A stretch of 15,214 nt of DNA from an uncultured Clostridia bacterium (GTDB taxonomy: Bacteria > Bacillota > Clostridia > TANB77 > CAG-508). The stretch is from contig CANRGU010000023.1 in assembly GCA_947630255.1 (NCBI GenBank), forward strand, positions 1 through 15,214, given 5' to 3'. The position numbers were made by a program, and so were the translations under genes. Positions 6,236-14,304 of the stretch are shown piece after piece (within the stretch, counting starts at the first letter, position 1; every line of letters begins with the position of its first letter). The notes under the pieces were generated by a model. It searched no databases and was not told where the DNA came from. It worked only from the letters and a program-made list of their open reading frames with translations.

Positions 6236-8038
6236 TTAATTAACTTTATCCAATTTTCTAGTTGATTTATCTACCTTGTATAAAGTTTTATTAGAGATTT
6301 TCTCATCAAAAATTTCTTGATACATTTCTTCAAAGCCATCTGGATATTCATTTATATATACATAATCTTGATTAAATATATCATCTATTACAGAATCTTT
6401 ATCATACTTTGAAATATTTTCATATACATTATCATATTGTTTTGCTATTTTTCTTGAGCCTAAGAAATATTGCAATAAGTATGTGTAACTATAATCTTTC
6501 ATTACTATAAATACATTTGCATTTTCTTCGCAATTAGAATTAATTATACTTGCAACTTCTTTAAACTCTACGTAATTATCTTGAAAATATACGCCAGGCA
6601 TTAGATATTTTAAATTTACATTAACACATAACAAAAGTATTATAAATAAACTAATTATTTTATACGTATAAAACTTTTTATCTTTAATCATAAATAATCC
6701 TAATACTAGCAAAAACAAATATTCAATTAATATGTATGTTCCCATATATCTATCAAAGCATGCTAGAGAAAGTGTTTCTCCTTCTGAAAAGCAAAACATA
6801 TATAAAACTGAAAGTGTAAAAGCGTATCCTACAGCTCCACATGTAAAAATAAATATAAATAAATATAATTTTTTTCTTGAAAATTCTTCTTTATTTAATA
6901 AATGAAGAATTACTAATAATGCTATAAATATTAGGTGACAATAAACATATCCTATTTTTATAGGTTTTATGATAATTGGCATAGTAAATAAATATTGTTT
7001 AAATAAATTGAATGCCTGTACTTTATATGGTAGTCCTTCGTTTTTAAAAGCAATATTTAGATATTCGTTTATCTTTATATTACCTAAATAAAATTGAGCC
7101 CCTACTTGCATTTTGCTAACATAAAGATTCCATATAACGAACATTGATAAAGGTACAAGTAAAATCAGCAAATTTCTTAACCAAAATTTTATATCTTTAA
7201 TTTTTTGTTTATTTATAAATATTTCATAAAGAATATATGTTACTAAAACCATTAATGCTAGTACTATTCCAATTTGTTTTGTTAAAAGCAATGTAATAAA
7301 ACTTATTGATAAATTTAAATATTTAAAAAATGAGTTTTCTTCGTATATTATTAAAACAATAGGATATAAAGTCATAACTGATATTAATAAATCTACTTGA
7401 ACTGTTTTAAATATTTGAGTTGGATCTATTGCTAAAATAACTAATGTAAATATTAAAGGTAATAATACAATATTAGTTTTTTTATTTAATTTTTCAGTTA
7501 GATATGGAATAATTAAACCTAGCATAAATGTATGTAAAGAAATGTTCATTATTTGTTCACTATAGTTTGAAATTTTACACCAGAACATCTCAAATAAACT
7601 TATAAGTGGTGGATAATCTTTATGCCAAATTAGCAAAGATTCTTTTACAGTGTAAAATTTATCTAAACGCATCATTTCTTTTACCATTTCTCCCCAATGG
7701 GCTAATTCATCCCAGGTAGAAAACTGTTTTCCAAAATCTGTTATATAAACTAGAATAAATAGTATTAAAAAGGCAAAGAAACCATTTGAAAAAATATTTT
7801 TTAAGAATTCTTTATCCTTTTTGAATAATTTATAAATAGTTAAACCTAAGCCAATTAATGATAACAGTATTATCAATGTATACCCAACATAAAAAGTTCT
7901 GAAAATAAATTGACTAATAAATAATAATACAGGAATAAGTATTAAACTTAATGGTAAACATAGTCCGAAAGATTTTTTAGAAAAATTACATATTCCAAAA
8001 GTAAGAAAAACAAATATAAGTATAACTATAGCTATCAT
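6236..8038 (-). CDS. multi-pass membrane protein, probable GT-C type glycosyltransferase
   Basis: A 600-residue, very hydrophobic protein with about a dozen membrane segments and a short soluble C-terminal region (about 490-600). I do not recognise a named family. The architecture resembles GT-C enzymes, which take sugar from a polyprenyl-phosphate carrier on the outer face of the membrane. After the third or fourth helix, a loop carries STWDELAHWGE (about 107-117) with an Asp-Glu pair, followed by WHKDYPPL (about 138-145). An acidic pair and an H..YPP-like block in the first outer loop are typical of that superfamily. The upstream gene encodes a polyprenyl-phosphate glycosyltransferase and ends only 11 bases before this start. 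AGGAGG overlapping that stop supports the ATG at 8038. I infer that the two work in sequence: carrier charging, then transfer to a cell-surface acceptor. The acceptor is unknown. Confidence 0.6.
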   Translation of the reverse strand: MIAIVILIFVFLTFGICNFSKKSFGLCLPLSLILIPVLLFISQFIFRTFYVGYTLIILLSLIGLGLTIYKLFKKDKEFLKNIFSNGFFAFLILFILVYITDFGKQFSTWDELAHWGEMVKEMMRLDKFYTVKESLLIWHKDYPPLISLFEMFWCKISNYSEQIMNISLHTFMLGLIIPYLTEKLNKKTNIVLLPLIFTLVILAIDPTQIFKTVQVDLLISVMTLYPIVLIIYEENSFFKYLNLSISFITLLLTKQIGIVLALMVLVTYILYEIFINKQKIKDIKFWLRNLLILLVPLSMFVIWNLYVSKMQVGAQFYLGNIKINEYLNIAFKNEGLPYKVQAFNLFKQYLFTMPIIIKPIKIGYVYCHLIFIALLVILHLLNKEEFSRKKLYLFIFIFTCGAVGYAFTLSVLYMFCFSEGETLSLACFDRYMGTYILIEYLFLLVLGLFMIKDKKFYTYKIISLFIILLLCVNVNLKYLMPGVYFQDNYVEFKEVASIINSNCEENANVFIVMKDYSYTYLLQYFLGSRKIAKQYDNVYENISKYDKDSVIDDIFNQDYVYINEYPDGFEEMYQEIFDEKISNKTLYKVDKSTRKLDKVN

Positions 8039-8049
8039 AAAATCCTCCT

Positions 8050-9021
8050 TTAAGATTTATTTTCGGATAAATATTTTTCTGTAATAATATCTTTATCATT
8101 CTTATTTTTTAAATTTATTAGGTATAATTCATATAACTGGCGATGTTTTTTAGAAATGATTTGTAACATCATACCTGTAATAGATAAAAGCTGAGCAATT
8201 ACTAAAGAAATACATGCGACTATTAAGCTTGGAAAGCGTAATACTAAACCAGTGTTAAAATATTCAACAAAAGGTGGTATTCCTAATATAAGTGCTATTG
8301 CTAAAAATACTGTTGCAATAATATTAAAAAATAAACGTGGTTTATATTCAGCAAATAAAATTCCAATTGTTTTTAATACTTTAAAACCATCAGAATAAGT
8401 TTTTAACTTAGAAACACTTCCTTCAGGTCGGTCACGATATGAAATAGGTGTTTCTACTAATTTAAAATTCTTATCAACAGCATGAATAGTCATTTCAGTT
8501 TCTATCTCAAATCCTTTTGAAAGAATTGGGAAACTTTTAACGAAATCATAACTAAATGCTCTGTATCCGGTCATAATATCTTTAATATTGTTTTTAAAGA
8601 TAAAATTAATTAAAAATCTAACTAAACTATTACCGAAGTTATGAAAAGGTCTTTTATTTTCTTCAAAATATGTGCTAGATAATCTGTCTCCAATAACCAT
8701 ATCTGCTTTACCTTCTAAAACATAGTCACACATTTCTTTAGCAGATTCTGCTGGATAAGTGTCATCACCATCAATCATTAAATAACAATCTGCGTCAATT
8801 TCTCTAAACATCGTTCTAATAACATTTCCTTTACCTTGACGGTATTCGTATCTAACAATAGCTCCTGCTTTTTTTGCAATTTCATCAGTGCCATCTGTAG
8901 AATTGTTATCATAAACGTAAATATCGGCACTTGGCAAAGCTTTTTTGAAATCTTTTACAACCTTTTCAATAGTTTTACTTTCATTATAACATGGTATTAA
9001 AACCGCAATTTTTTTATCCAT
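8050..9021 (-). CDS. polyprenyl-phosphate glycosyltransferase (DPM1/GtrB-like GT2 with C-terminal membrane helices)
   Basis: A 323-residue protein starting at ATG 9021. The GT-A domain has VLIPCYNES (7-15), YVYDNNSTDGT (35-45), the DxD-type DGDDTYP (84-90), DIMTGYRAFS (148-157) and SKGFEIETEM (168-177), a set typical of dolichol- or undecaprenyl-phosphate sugar synthases. Two membrane segments follow (about 228-250 and 264-290), as in GtrB/DPM-type enzymes. The reaction transfers a sugar from a nucleotide donor to undecaprenyl phosphate on the cytoplasmic face. An in-frame upstream ATG at 9078 would add 19 residues. It is unlikely because its codons overlap the -35 of the promoter, it has no ribosome binding site, and the extension precedes the conserved fold. 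AAGGAAG upstream of 9021 supports the shorter start. It is co-transcribed with the GT-C-like gene that follows. No GtrA-type flippase gene is present here. Confidence 0.88.
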   Translation of the reverse strand: MDKKIAVLIPCYNESKTIEKVVKDFKKALPSADIYVYDNNSTDGTDEIAKKAGAIVRYEYRQGKGNVIRTMFREIDADCYLMIDGDDTYPAESAKEMCDYVLEGKADMVIGDRLSSTYFEENKRPFHNFGNSLVRFLINFIFKNNIKDIMTGYRAFSYDFVKSFPILSKGFEIETEMTIHAVDKNFKLVETPISYRDRPEGSVSKLKTYSDGFKVLKTIGILFAEYKPRLFFNIIATVFLAIALILGIPPFVEYFNTGLVLRFPSLIVACISLVIAQLLSITGMMLQIISKKHRQLYELYLINLKNKNDKDIITEKYLSENKS

Positions 9022-9049
9022 AATTATCTTCCTTTTCATTTTGTATAAA

Positions 9050-9078
9050 ATAATAACATACTTTTTTCTACATATCAA
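9050..9078 (-). promoter_or_regulatory. sigma-A promoter of the polyprenyl-phosphate glycosyltransferase operon
   Basis: On the minus strand, TTGATA (9073-9078) and TATTAT (9050-9055) are spaced by exactly 17 bases, about 30 bases upstream of the ATG at 9021. The -35 coincides with the alternative upstream ATG, which argues that translation starts at 9021. Confidence 0.7.
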
Positions 9079-9088
9079 GTTTTTACAA

Positions 9089-9115
9089 AAAATAAGTTAA
9101 ACGAATAACTTTTTT
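9089..9115 (-). terminator. AT-rich intrinsic terminator after the DUF5665-like gene
   Basis: AAGTTA (9094-9099) pairs with TAACTT (9106-9111) around a six-base loop. Four more A/T pairs extend it past one bulged base. On the minus strand the stem runs into six T residues (9087-9092). It lies 16 bases after the stop at 9131. The stem is short and weak, so confidence is moderate. Confidence 0.5.
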
Positions 9116-9130
9116 AAATAGTTTCAAAAA

Positions 9131-9406
9131 TTATCTGCTTTTTTCTACAATTTCGACTATATCTGCTATATAGTCACCTATTACAGGAATATTAAGCATT
9201 ATTAATTTTCTGAGCACTATAACTATTATTGCTGTAATTATTGTTATACCTATTCCAATTCCTACTCCTCTGGATATTCCTGCAATTAAATTTCTTATTA
9301 ATATTTCTTTTTTATTTCCTACTATATACGATAATTCAAATATATGAGATTTTGCTAAATTCTCATTTATTTTATCTATTTTTTTATTTAAATTTTTAAA
9401 AAACAT
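9131..9406 (-). CDS. small membrane protein, DUF5665-like
   Basis: A 91-residue protein when started at ATG 9406. An N-terminal amphipathic stretch (FFKNLNKKIDKINENLAK) is followed by RNLIAGISRGVGIGIG, one hydrophobic segment (about 51-68) and NIPVIGDYIADIVEIVE. The pattern NL.AG..RG.G...G..I.......L..LN.PVIGD.IA.IV matches my recollection of DUF5665, a family of about 90 residues without known function; I cannot check it here. An in-frame ATG at 9478 would give 115 residues, but that extension overlaps the end of the upstream gene and is translated straight through the terminator hairpin, so I reject it. The only ribosome binding site visible for 9406 is AGGTG, which lies within the 3' arm of the hairpin. 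It is last in the ftsY-UPF0182 direction. Confidence 0.7.
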   Translation of the reverse strand: MFFKNLNKKIDKINENLAKSHIFELSYIVGNKKEILIRNLIAGISRGVGIGIGITIITAIIVIVLRKLIMLNIPVIGDYIADIVEIVEKSR

Positions 9407-9438
9407 AAAAACACCTAAATATATTTTTAGGTGTTTTT
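9407..9438 (-). terminator. bidirectional terminator hairpin after the UPF0182 gene, overlapping the next ribosome binding site
   Basis: A perfect 13-bp stem, AAAAACACCTAAA (9407-9419) with its complement (9426-9438), and a six-base loop. T-tracts follow on both strands: TTTTT on the minus strand and TTTTTT on the plus strand. It begins 20 bases after the UPF0182 stop. On the minus strand the 3' arm contains AGGTG, five bases before the ATG at 9406, so the same element appears to serve as terminator and as the translation-initiation region of the DUF5665-like gene. Confidence 0.8.
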
Positions 9439-9458
9439 TATGTTTATATTCATTTTTG

Positions 9459-12251
9459 TTAAATTGAATTTGAAACATTATTTACTAAATTATTATTTTC
9501 TCTGTTTTCTTCTGATGTATCTGTTTGTTCATCTTCTTTTTGTTTTGCCTCTTTTTCAACTATTGTTTCTAATTGTCCAATTAATTCTTGAAGTTTAGCC
9601 ATATCTTTTCCCATCATTTCCCAATTGCCACTTACATTTGACTGTTTTAAATTGTTATTTGCATTTATTATTTGCTCTATTAATTCATCTTTATTTTCAC
9701 TTTCTATTTCTATTTTAATTGCTTCTTGTGATAAAAGATTGGTTATTGCCTCTTCTATATTGTCGCCTATTGCAACTTTATTTCCAGATGCAACTACTAC
9801 TTTTTTAAGCAATGGAATCTGATATTCGTCATTTAGCATAACTTGATATATTGGTTCAACATATAGAAGCGTATTGTTTATTGGAACTACTATTATATTT
9901 TTTTCTAATTTTGTTCCTGTTGTATTTAATGTGTTAAGTTCCTTAGAAATATTTTCATCTTGCTCTACAAGAGTGTCTAATTGAGTTGTTCCTAATATTG
10001 CATTTTCTGTTTTGAATTTATATAATGTTAATTTTTTATTGTTATTTTCATCATAAGTACCTACTAGGTATGATATTATATTTTGTTTTTCTGATATCGT
10101 GTATGGCACAACTAAACCTAATTGTGAGTTATTGTTGTCTAATGTTTTTAATTGAATATAATATGGATCTATGTCTGTTCCTGTTGATGCACTAGTAGTT
10201 CTTGTGGTGTTTTCTTTTGATAAATCCCAAACATCATCTTGTCTATATAATACTTCTGGTTGAATGTTGTGGTATTGCTCTAAAATATTAGCTTGTATTT
10301 TATATAAATATTTTGAATATACCATATGTTTTGAAACTTCTTTAGGCATGTTTTCACCATCAAGGAATAGTCCATTATATATTTTGTTATAGCTTATTGC
10401 TATTGGATCGGTTTTATCTACTAAATAAAATTTAATATCTCCTGTATATGGATTAATTAGCACTTTTACAGAATTTCTTATATAGTTTATTTTTTCTTTT
10501 AATCCATTATATTCTATAATGCTTTCTTGTGAATAAGGATAATTATTTGATGTTGTATAAGCATCTAATACCCACATTAAATCTCCGTTGTCAGTTACTA
10601 TCATATATGGATTTTGGTCATATTTCAAATATGGCATTATAGCTTTTGCTCTATCTATAATATTTCTTGTTGTTATTATTTTACTATCCTTTGTTACATT
10701 GCTAGAAAATGCTATTCCCCAATTTCCTTCTTTTATTCCTAATATAAGTCTATCTAAAAAATTAAGTTGTAATCCAGCTTCGCCACCGTAAGTATTTGTT
10801 TTACTTGTTGTGCTTGTAAGTGGATAATCATATTCTTCTTTATTTTTTGCATTAATTATTATTGGATCATTTGTTTCTATTCCAAAATATATTCTTGGTT
10901 CATTTATTTTTACTTTATTGTTTTCGTCTTCAAATTTACTTTGTATATATGATAAATTACCATTATCATCGACATCACTTGCTGAGTTTATTACTACTCC
11001 ATATCCATGTGTATATTCATATGTTTTGTTATTGTATGTTCTTGTATCATTGCTTACAATTTCTCTTGGAGTAACATATACTAATTTTTCCATGCCATCT
11101 ATGTTGTATAATTCAGGAATTGTTACTTTATATGAATAATAGCCTGAATTACTTTGATATTGATTTAAAATTCCTACTATATTTTCTTCATTTAATAAAT
11201 TAATATTGCTTATTACTTCTTGATTGTTGTTTATATCGTCTCGTGTTAATGCTTCTGTATTTTGTATTTCTATTTCGTCAATTTCTATATCATATGCTTT
11301 TTTTGTAAATGCTATATTGTTTTCTATATATGTTTTTTCTTTATCTAATGCATTTCTTCTTACATATATTAAATCAAATCCTGCGATTATTACAAATAAT
11401 ATTACCAAATATAAAGGCAAACTACTTAGCCATATCATTACTTTTTTAAAACTTTCTTTTTTAAAGTTCTTTATTGCCATTATTACGCATATTGGTATAA
11501 TAATTGCAAATATTCTATATCCCCAAACTTTTATTATAGAATCAATTAAGCCTGCTCCATGAAGTTTTATTTCATCAGATAAAGTTAAAAAGTTACTAAA
11601 CACTACATTTTGTGAATTTACTAATGTAATTAGTGATATTACTATAACCATTAATATTATGTTTGTTATCATGTGTTTAATAAATGTATTTTTCTTCAAC
11701 ATTTCTGAGTCTATACCTTTGTCAAAGTAAATGTTAAAGCATATTATGTAGTATGCTGCAATATAAATAGAATACATTATGGTTAACAGAATAAAGTATA
11801 TTAGTATTGTTTCTATAAATGGTTTTTGGAATATGTAGTATCCTATATCTAAATTAAATATTGGGTCTGAAATACCAAACCAAGATGCATTTAATGCTAG
11901 CATTGCTTTTTCTGTTAAAAATACTGAAGCTACCATACTTGTTATTACACTTAATATTAAACATATAGATTTATTAGGTAGTTTTGGCATTTCCTTTTTT
12001 TCTATCTCAAAAAATTTTCTTAATCCTCTATGTATAATTTTTGTTGTTACATATGTTGCTATGTATAATACAACGAAGTTTATAAGAACTACAGCTACTT
12101 TAAACTTTATGTTTTGTTTAAATACTGATAAATATTCTTGTCCAATTTCTAAAGTTTTTAAATATTCTCCTCTTAAAGTTATTCCTAAGTATATTGCAAA
12201 TAGTATTAAAAATGCTATTACTAATATTACTCTTTTCTTATTTTTTTTCAT
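9459..12251 (-). CDS. UPF0182 family large membrane protein
   Basis: A 930-residue protein. The N-terminal third has seven membrane segments (about 7-26, 50-72, 95-119, 145-175, 193-212, 244-262, 271-296). Directly after the last helix comes the family hallmark RNALDKEKTYIENNIAFTKK (299-318). A large, mostly hydrophilic domain of about 600 residues follows, presumably outside the membrane. It includes YVTPRE and a block around PYSQESIIEYNGLKEKINYIRNSVKV. The C-terminus has the family's SGNWEMMGKDMAKLQELIGQ segment, a likely helix, and ends in an acidic, Asn/Glu-rich tail. Length and order fit UPF0182, found in clostridia, actinobacteria and cyanobacteria, whose function is not established. 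The start at 12251 has a GGGGG stretch eight bases upstream, between it and the ftsY stop (14-base gap), so the gene is co-transcribed with ftsY. A terminator follows. Confidence 0.9.
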   Translation of the reverse strand: MKKNKKRVILVIAFLILFAIYLGITLRGEYLKTLEIGQEYLSVFKQNIKFKVAVVLINFVVLYIATYVTTKIIHRGLRKFFEIEKKEMPKLPNKSICLILSVITSMVASVFLTEKAMLALNASWFGISDPIFNLDIGYYIFQKPFIETILIYFILLTIMYSIYIAAYYIICFNIYFDKGIDSEMLKKNTFIKHMITNIILMVIVISLITLVNSQNVVFSNFLTLSDEIKLHGAGLIDSIIKVWGYRIFAIIIPICVIMAIKNFKKESFKKVMIWLSSLPLYLVILFVIIAGFDLIYVRRNALDKEKTYIENNIAFTKKAYDIEIDEIEIQNTEALTRDDINNNQEVISNINLLNEENIVGILNQYQSNSGYYSYKVTIPELYNIDGMEKLVYVTPREIVSNDTRTYNNKTYEYTHGYGVVINSASDVDDNGNLSYIQSKFEDENNKVKINEPRIYFGIETNDPIIINAKNKEEYDYPLTSTTSKTNTYGGEAGLQLNFLDRLILGIKEGNWGIAFSSNVTKDSKIITTRNIIDRAKAIMPYLKYDQNPYMIVTDNGDLMWVLDAYTTSNNYPYSQESIIEYNGLKEKINYIRNSVKVLINPYTGDIKFYLVDKTDPIAISYNKIYNGLFLDGENMPKEVSKHMVYSKYLYKIQANILEQYHNIQPEVLYRQDDVWDLSKENTTRTTSASTGTDIDPYYIQLKTLDNNNSQLGLVVPYTISEKQNIISYLVGTYDENNNKKLTLYKFKTENAILGTTQLDTLVEQDENISKELNTLNTTGTKLEKNIIVVPINNTLLYVEPIYQVMLNDEYQIPLLKKVVVASGNKVAIGDNIEEAITNLLSQEAIKIEIESENKDELIEQIINANNNLKQSNVSGNWEMMGKDMAKLQELIGQLETIVEKEAKQKEDEQTDTSEENRENNNLVNNVSNSI

Positions 12252-12265
12252 TTAATTTACCCCCA

Positions 12266-13171
12266 TTAAATAATTGCATTTACAAAATCTTCGGAATTAA
12301 AAATTTCCATATCATCTATTTGTTCTCCAACGCCAATAAATTTTATTGGTATTTTATTTTCACTAACTATTCCTAAAACGACTCCACCTTTTGCGGTTCC
12401 ATCTAGCTTAGTTAATACAAGTCCTGTTATATCTACTGTTTCTTTAAATGCTTGTACCTGCATAATAGCATTTTGACCAGTTGTTGCATCTAATACTAAT
12501 AGTACTTCTTTATTTGCATCTGGCAATTCTTTATCTATTACCTTTTTTATTTTTAGCAACTCATCCATTAGATATTTTTTATTATGAAGTCTTCCTGCTG
12601 TATCACATATTAGTACATCTGCTCCGTCTTTTTTTAGTTCTTGTATTGCATCATAAACTACAGATGCTGGATCTGTTCCTTCTTGTCTTTTTATTAATTT
12701 AGAATTACTTCTTTTTGCCCATATTTCTACTTGTTCAACTGCTGCTGCTCTGAATGTATCTGCTGCAGCTATTATAACTTCTTTGCCTTCTTTTTTAATT
12801 CTATTTGCTATTTTACCTATTGATGTTGTTTTTCCTACTCCATTTACGCCAACTACCAATATTACTGTTGGTTTTTTTGATAAATCTAAATCGTTTGGAG
12901 TTTCATCAAGTATTTTTTTCATTTCTTCTTTTAGTGCAGTTTTTACCCCTTCTTCATCTGCTATTTTTTCTTTTTTTACTCTATCCCTTAGTTTACCTAT
13001 TATTTCTACAGATGTATCTACACCTATATCAGACATAATTAATATTTCTTCTAATTCATCTAATAGTTCTTCATCAACTTTTCTGAAAGTGCTAAACACA
13101 TTATTCATTTTATCCGCCATAGAATTTTTGGTTTTTCCTAGGCCGTTTTTTAATTTATCAAAAAATCCCAT
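12266..13171 (-). CDS. ftsY: signal recognition particle receptor FtsY
   Basis: A 301-residue SRP GTPase. FtsY receives ribosome-nascent chain complexes from SRP (Ffh) and hands them to the Sec translocon; both GTPases hydrolyse GTP in a shared active site. The short N-terminal helix MGFFDKLKNGLGKTK is the membrane- and SRP-contacting helix of Gram-positive FtsY, without the long acidic A domain of E. coli. The N domain covers about 20-95. The G domain shows G1 GVNGVGKT (108-115), G2 DTFRAAA (138-144), G3 DTAGR (190-194), G4 TKLDG (254-258) and the closing GVGE (280-283). GGAAGAGG upstream supports the ATG at 13171. It starts its own unit with a good promoter and is followed by the UPF0182 gene, rather than sitting in the smc-ftsY-ffh cluster of many Firmicutes. 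Confidence 0.97.
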   Translation of the reverse strand: MGFFDKLKNGLGKTKNSMADKMNNVFSTFRKVDEELLDELEEILIMSDIGVDTSVEIIGKLRDRVKKEKIADEEGVKTALKEEMKKILDETPNDLDLSKKPTVILVVGVNGVGKTTSIGKIANRIKKEGKEVIIAAADTFRAAAVEQVEIWAKRSNSKLIKRQEGTDPASVVYDAIQELKKDGADVLICDTAGRLHNKKYLMDELLKIKKVIDKELPDANKEVLLVLDATTGQNAIMQVQAFKETVDITGLVLTKLDGTAKGGVVLGIVSENKIPIKFIGVGEQIDDMEIFNSEDFVNAII

Positions 13172-13208
13172 TTTAACCTCTTCCTATTTTTTGTTTTTTT
13201 CGGTAAGT

Positions 13209-13238
13209 ATTATATCACACTTTTATAGCCTTTGTAAA
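13209..13238 (-). promoter_or_regulatory. sigma-A promoter of ftsY (extended -10)
   Basis: On the minus strand there is TATAAT at 13209-13214, preceded by TG one base earlier (TGATATAAT). The -35 is TTACAA (13232-13237, 17-base spacing) or TTTACA (13233-13238, 18-base spacing). It lies about 40 bases upstream of the ftsY start. The -35 overlaps the last codons of the dipeptidase pseudogene. Confidence 0.78.
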
Positions 13239-14181
13239 ATTTTATCTTCAAAATTCCTATATAATATTTTTTCCACATCCTTTTTTGTTAATTCGTTGGA
13301 TAAAAATAATTTTTCTATTTTCTTTTTTGTTTGTTCTTGTTTAAATATATTGAAATGCTTATAATATCTTCTATTTGTTTTGTAATAAGTCATGTCGTCT
13401 GTAGATACGCATATATTATTTGAATCTCCCAATAGTTTTATTAGATATTTAACATGCTCAATATATGCTTTTTGATATTTCTTATTTCCTTTTGAAAAAT
13501 GTTTTTCATTTATACAAAATGGCTTTACTCCGAACTACTCCAATTACGCCATCTAATTCTTTAATTTTCATAATTTGTTTGTCGGTTAAATTTCTTGCAT
13601 GATTACATATTGCTTTTACATTTGAATGTGAAGCAAATACTATTGGATTTTTTCCATAGGCTTTTAATGCACTACATAATTCTACTATATCAAAAAAAGT
13701 TTTTTCATTTGCGTGTGATAAATCTATTGCAATTTTCTTATCTACTAATTTTTTTACTAATTCTACTCCTAACTCAGTTAGACCTTGAGTTTCTTCTCCT
13801 TTTGCTCCTCCACCGAAATTTATTGTCATTATTCCATACTATATTTACACTTCTTATGCCTAAATCATGTAATTTATCTATATCACTTACATTACTCAAA
13901 TAATCTAATCCTTCTATTCCATAAATATATTTTATATTTGAGGGTATTAAGCTATTTTTGTTAATTAAGTCTTTCACTTCTTCTAAATTTTTTATTATAT
14001 TAATTTCTTCTTTTTTTATTTCTAGTTCTTCTTGCATTTCTTTAGGAGACATATAAAATAGATTAAATATTCCACCGGTTATGTTGTTTGTAAAAATTTT
14101 GTCAATGTGCTTTTTAACTTCTTTTAAATTGTTTTTATTCATATATATGTATGTTAGCAAATCATAGTGTAAATCAAACAT
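13223..14181 (-). pseudogene. membrane dipeptidase (peptidase M19), broken by two frame lesions
   Basis: Three minus-strand segments in different frames join into one M19 protein of about 318 residues. Segment 1 runs from ATG 14181 to about 13816 (122 codons) and ends ..GIRSVNIVWNNDNKF. One extra base near 13815 shifts the frame. Segment 2 (13814 to 13536) starts GGGAKGEETQGLTELG. A second lesion near 13535 shifts it again, and segment 3 (13534 to 13223) ends ..FEDKILQRL. All expected metal and catalytic residues of the zinc dipeptidase family survive: HYD (His5, Asp7), the GIEG Glu (about 90), IDLSH, ASHSN and STDD. AAGGTGA supports the start. Joining the frames restores the family's GLTELG..LV and GVIG blocks without loss, so the damage is recent or is a sequence error. 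Without correction the product stops after about 135 residues, before the later zinc ligands, and would be inactive. Confidence 0.85.
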
Positions 14182-14231
14182 AAAATCACCTTATATATAT
14201 TATTCGATAAGTTATATTTTAGAAAATAATT

Positions 14232-14247
14232 TTCAATAATTATTGAA
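14232..14247. promoter_or_regulatory. 16-bp perfect palindrome over the -35 region, candidate operator
   Basis: TTCAATAATTATTGAA is a perfect dyad with no spacer. Its right half overlaps the -35 hexamer (14243-14248) of the plus-strand promoter. It also lies in the divergent region about 50 bases upstream of the dipeptidase pseudogene start. A dyad at this place is typical of a repressor site, but AT-rich DNA gives such dyads by chance more often than balanced DNA. No regulator gene is seen nearby. Confidence 0.5.
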
Positions 14248-14271
14248 TTCAGAACAAATGTTTGATACAAT
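14243..14271 (+). promoter_or_regulatory. sigma-A promoter of the MazF-like gene
   Basis: TTGAAT (14243-14248) and TACAAT (14266-14271) are separated by exactly 17 bases. They lie about 33 bases upstream of the ATG at 14305, giving a short leader that contains AAGGAG. Confidence 0.72.
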
Positions 14272-14304
14272 ATTGCTATATATAAATACAAGGAGTTGAA
14301 TATT

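Noticed and set aside
9022..9078. 19-residue N-terminal extension of the polyprenyl-phosphate glycosyltransferase
   Set aside because: It overlaps the -35 of the promoter, has no ribosome binding site and precedes the conserved fold; the ATG at 9021 is better.
9407..9478. 24-residue N-terminal extension of the DUF5665-like protein
   Set aside because: It is translated through the terminator hairpin and overlaps the UPF0182 gene end; no conserved sequence lies in it.
13506..14181. Programmed ribosomal frameshifting in the dipeptidase gene
   Set aside because: Neither break has a slippery heptamer or a supporting downstream structure that I can see, and two programmed shifts in a metabolic peptidase would be without precedent known to me.
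14296..14304. TTG start for the MazF-like gene
   Set aside because: It directly abuts AAGGAG with no spacing; the ATG at 14305 has proper nine-base spacing.
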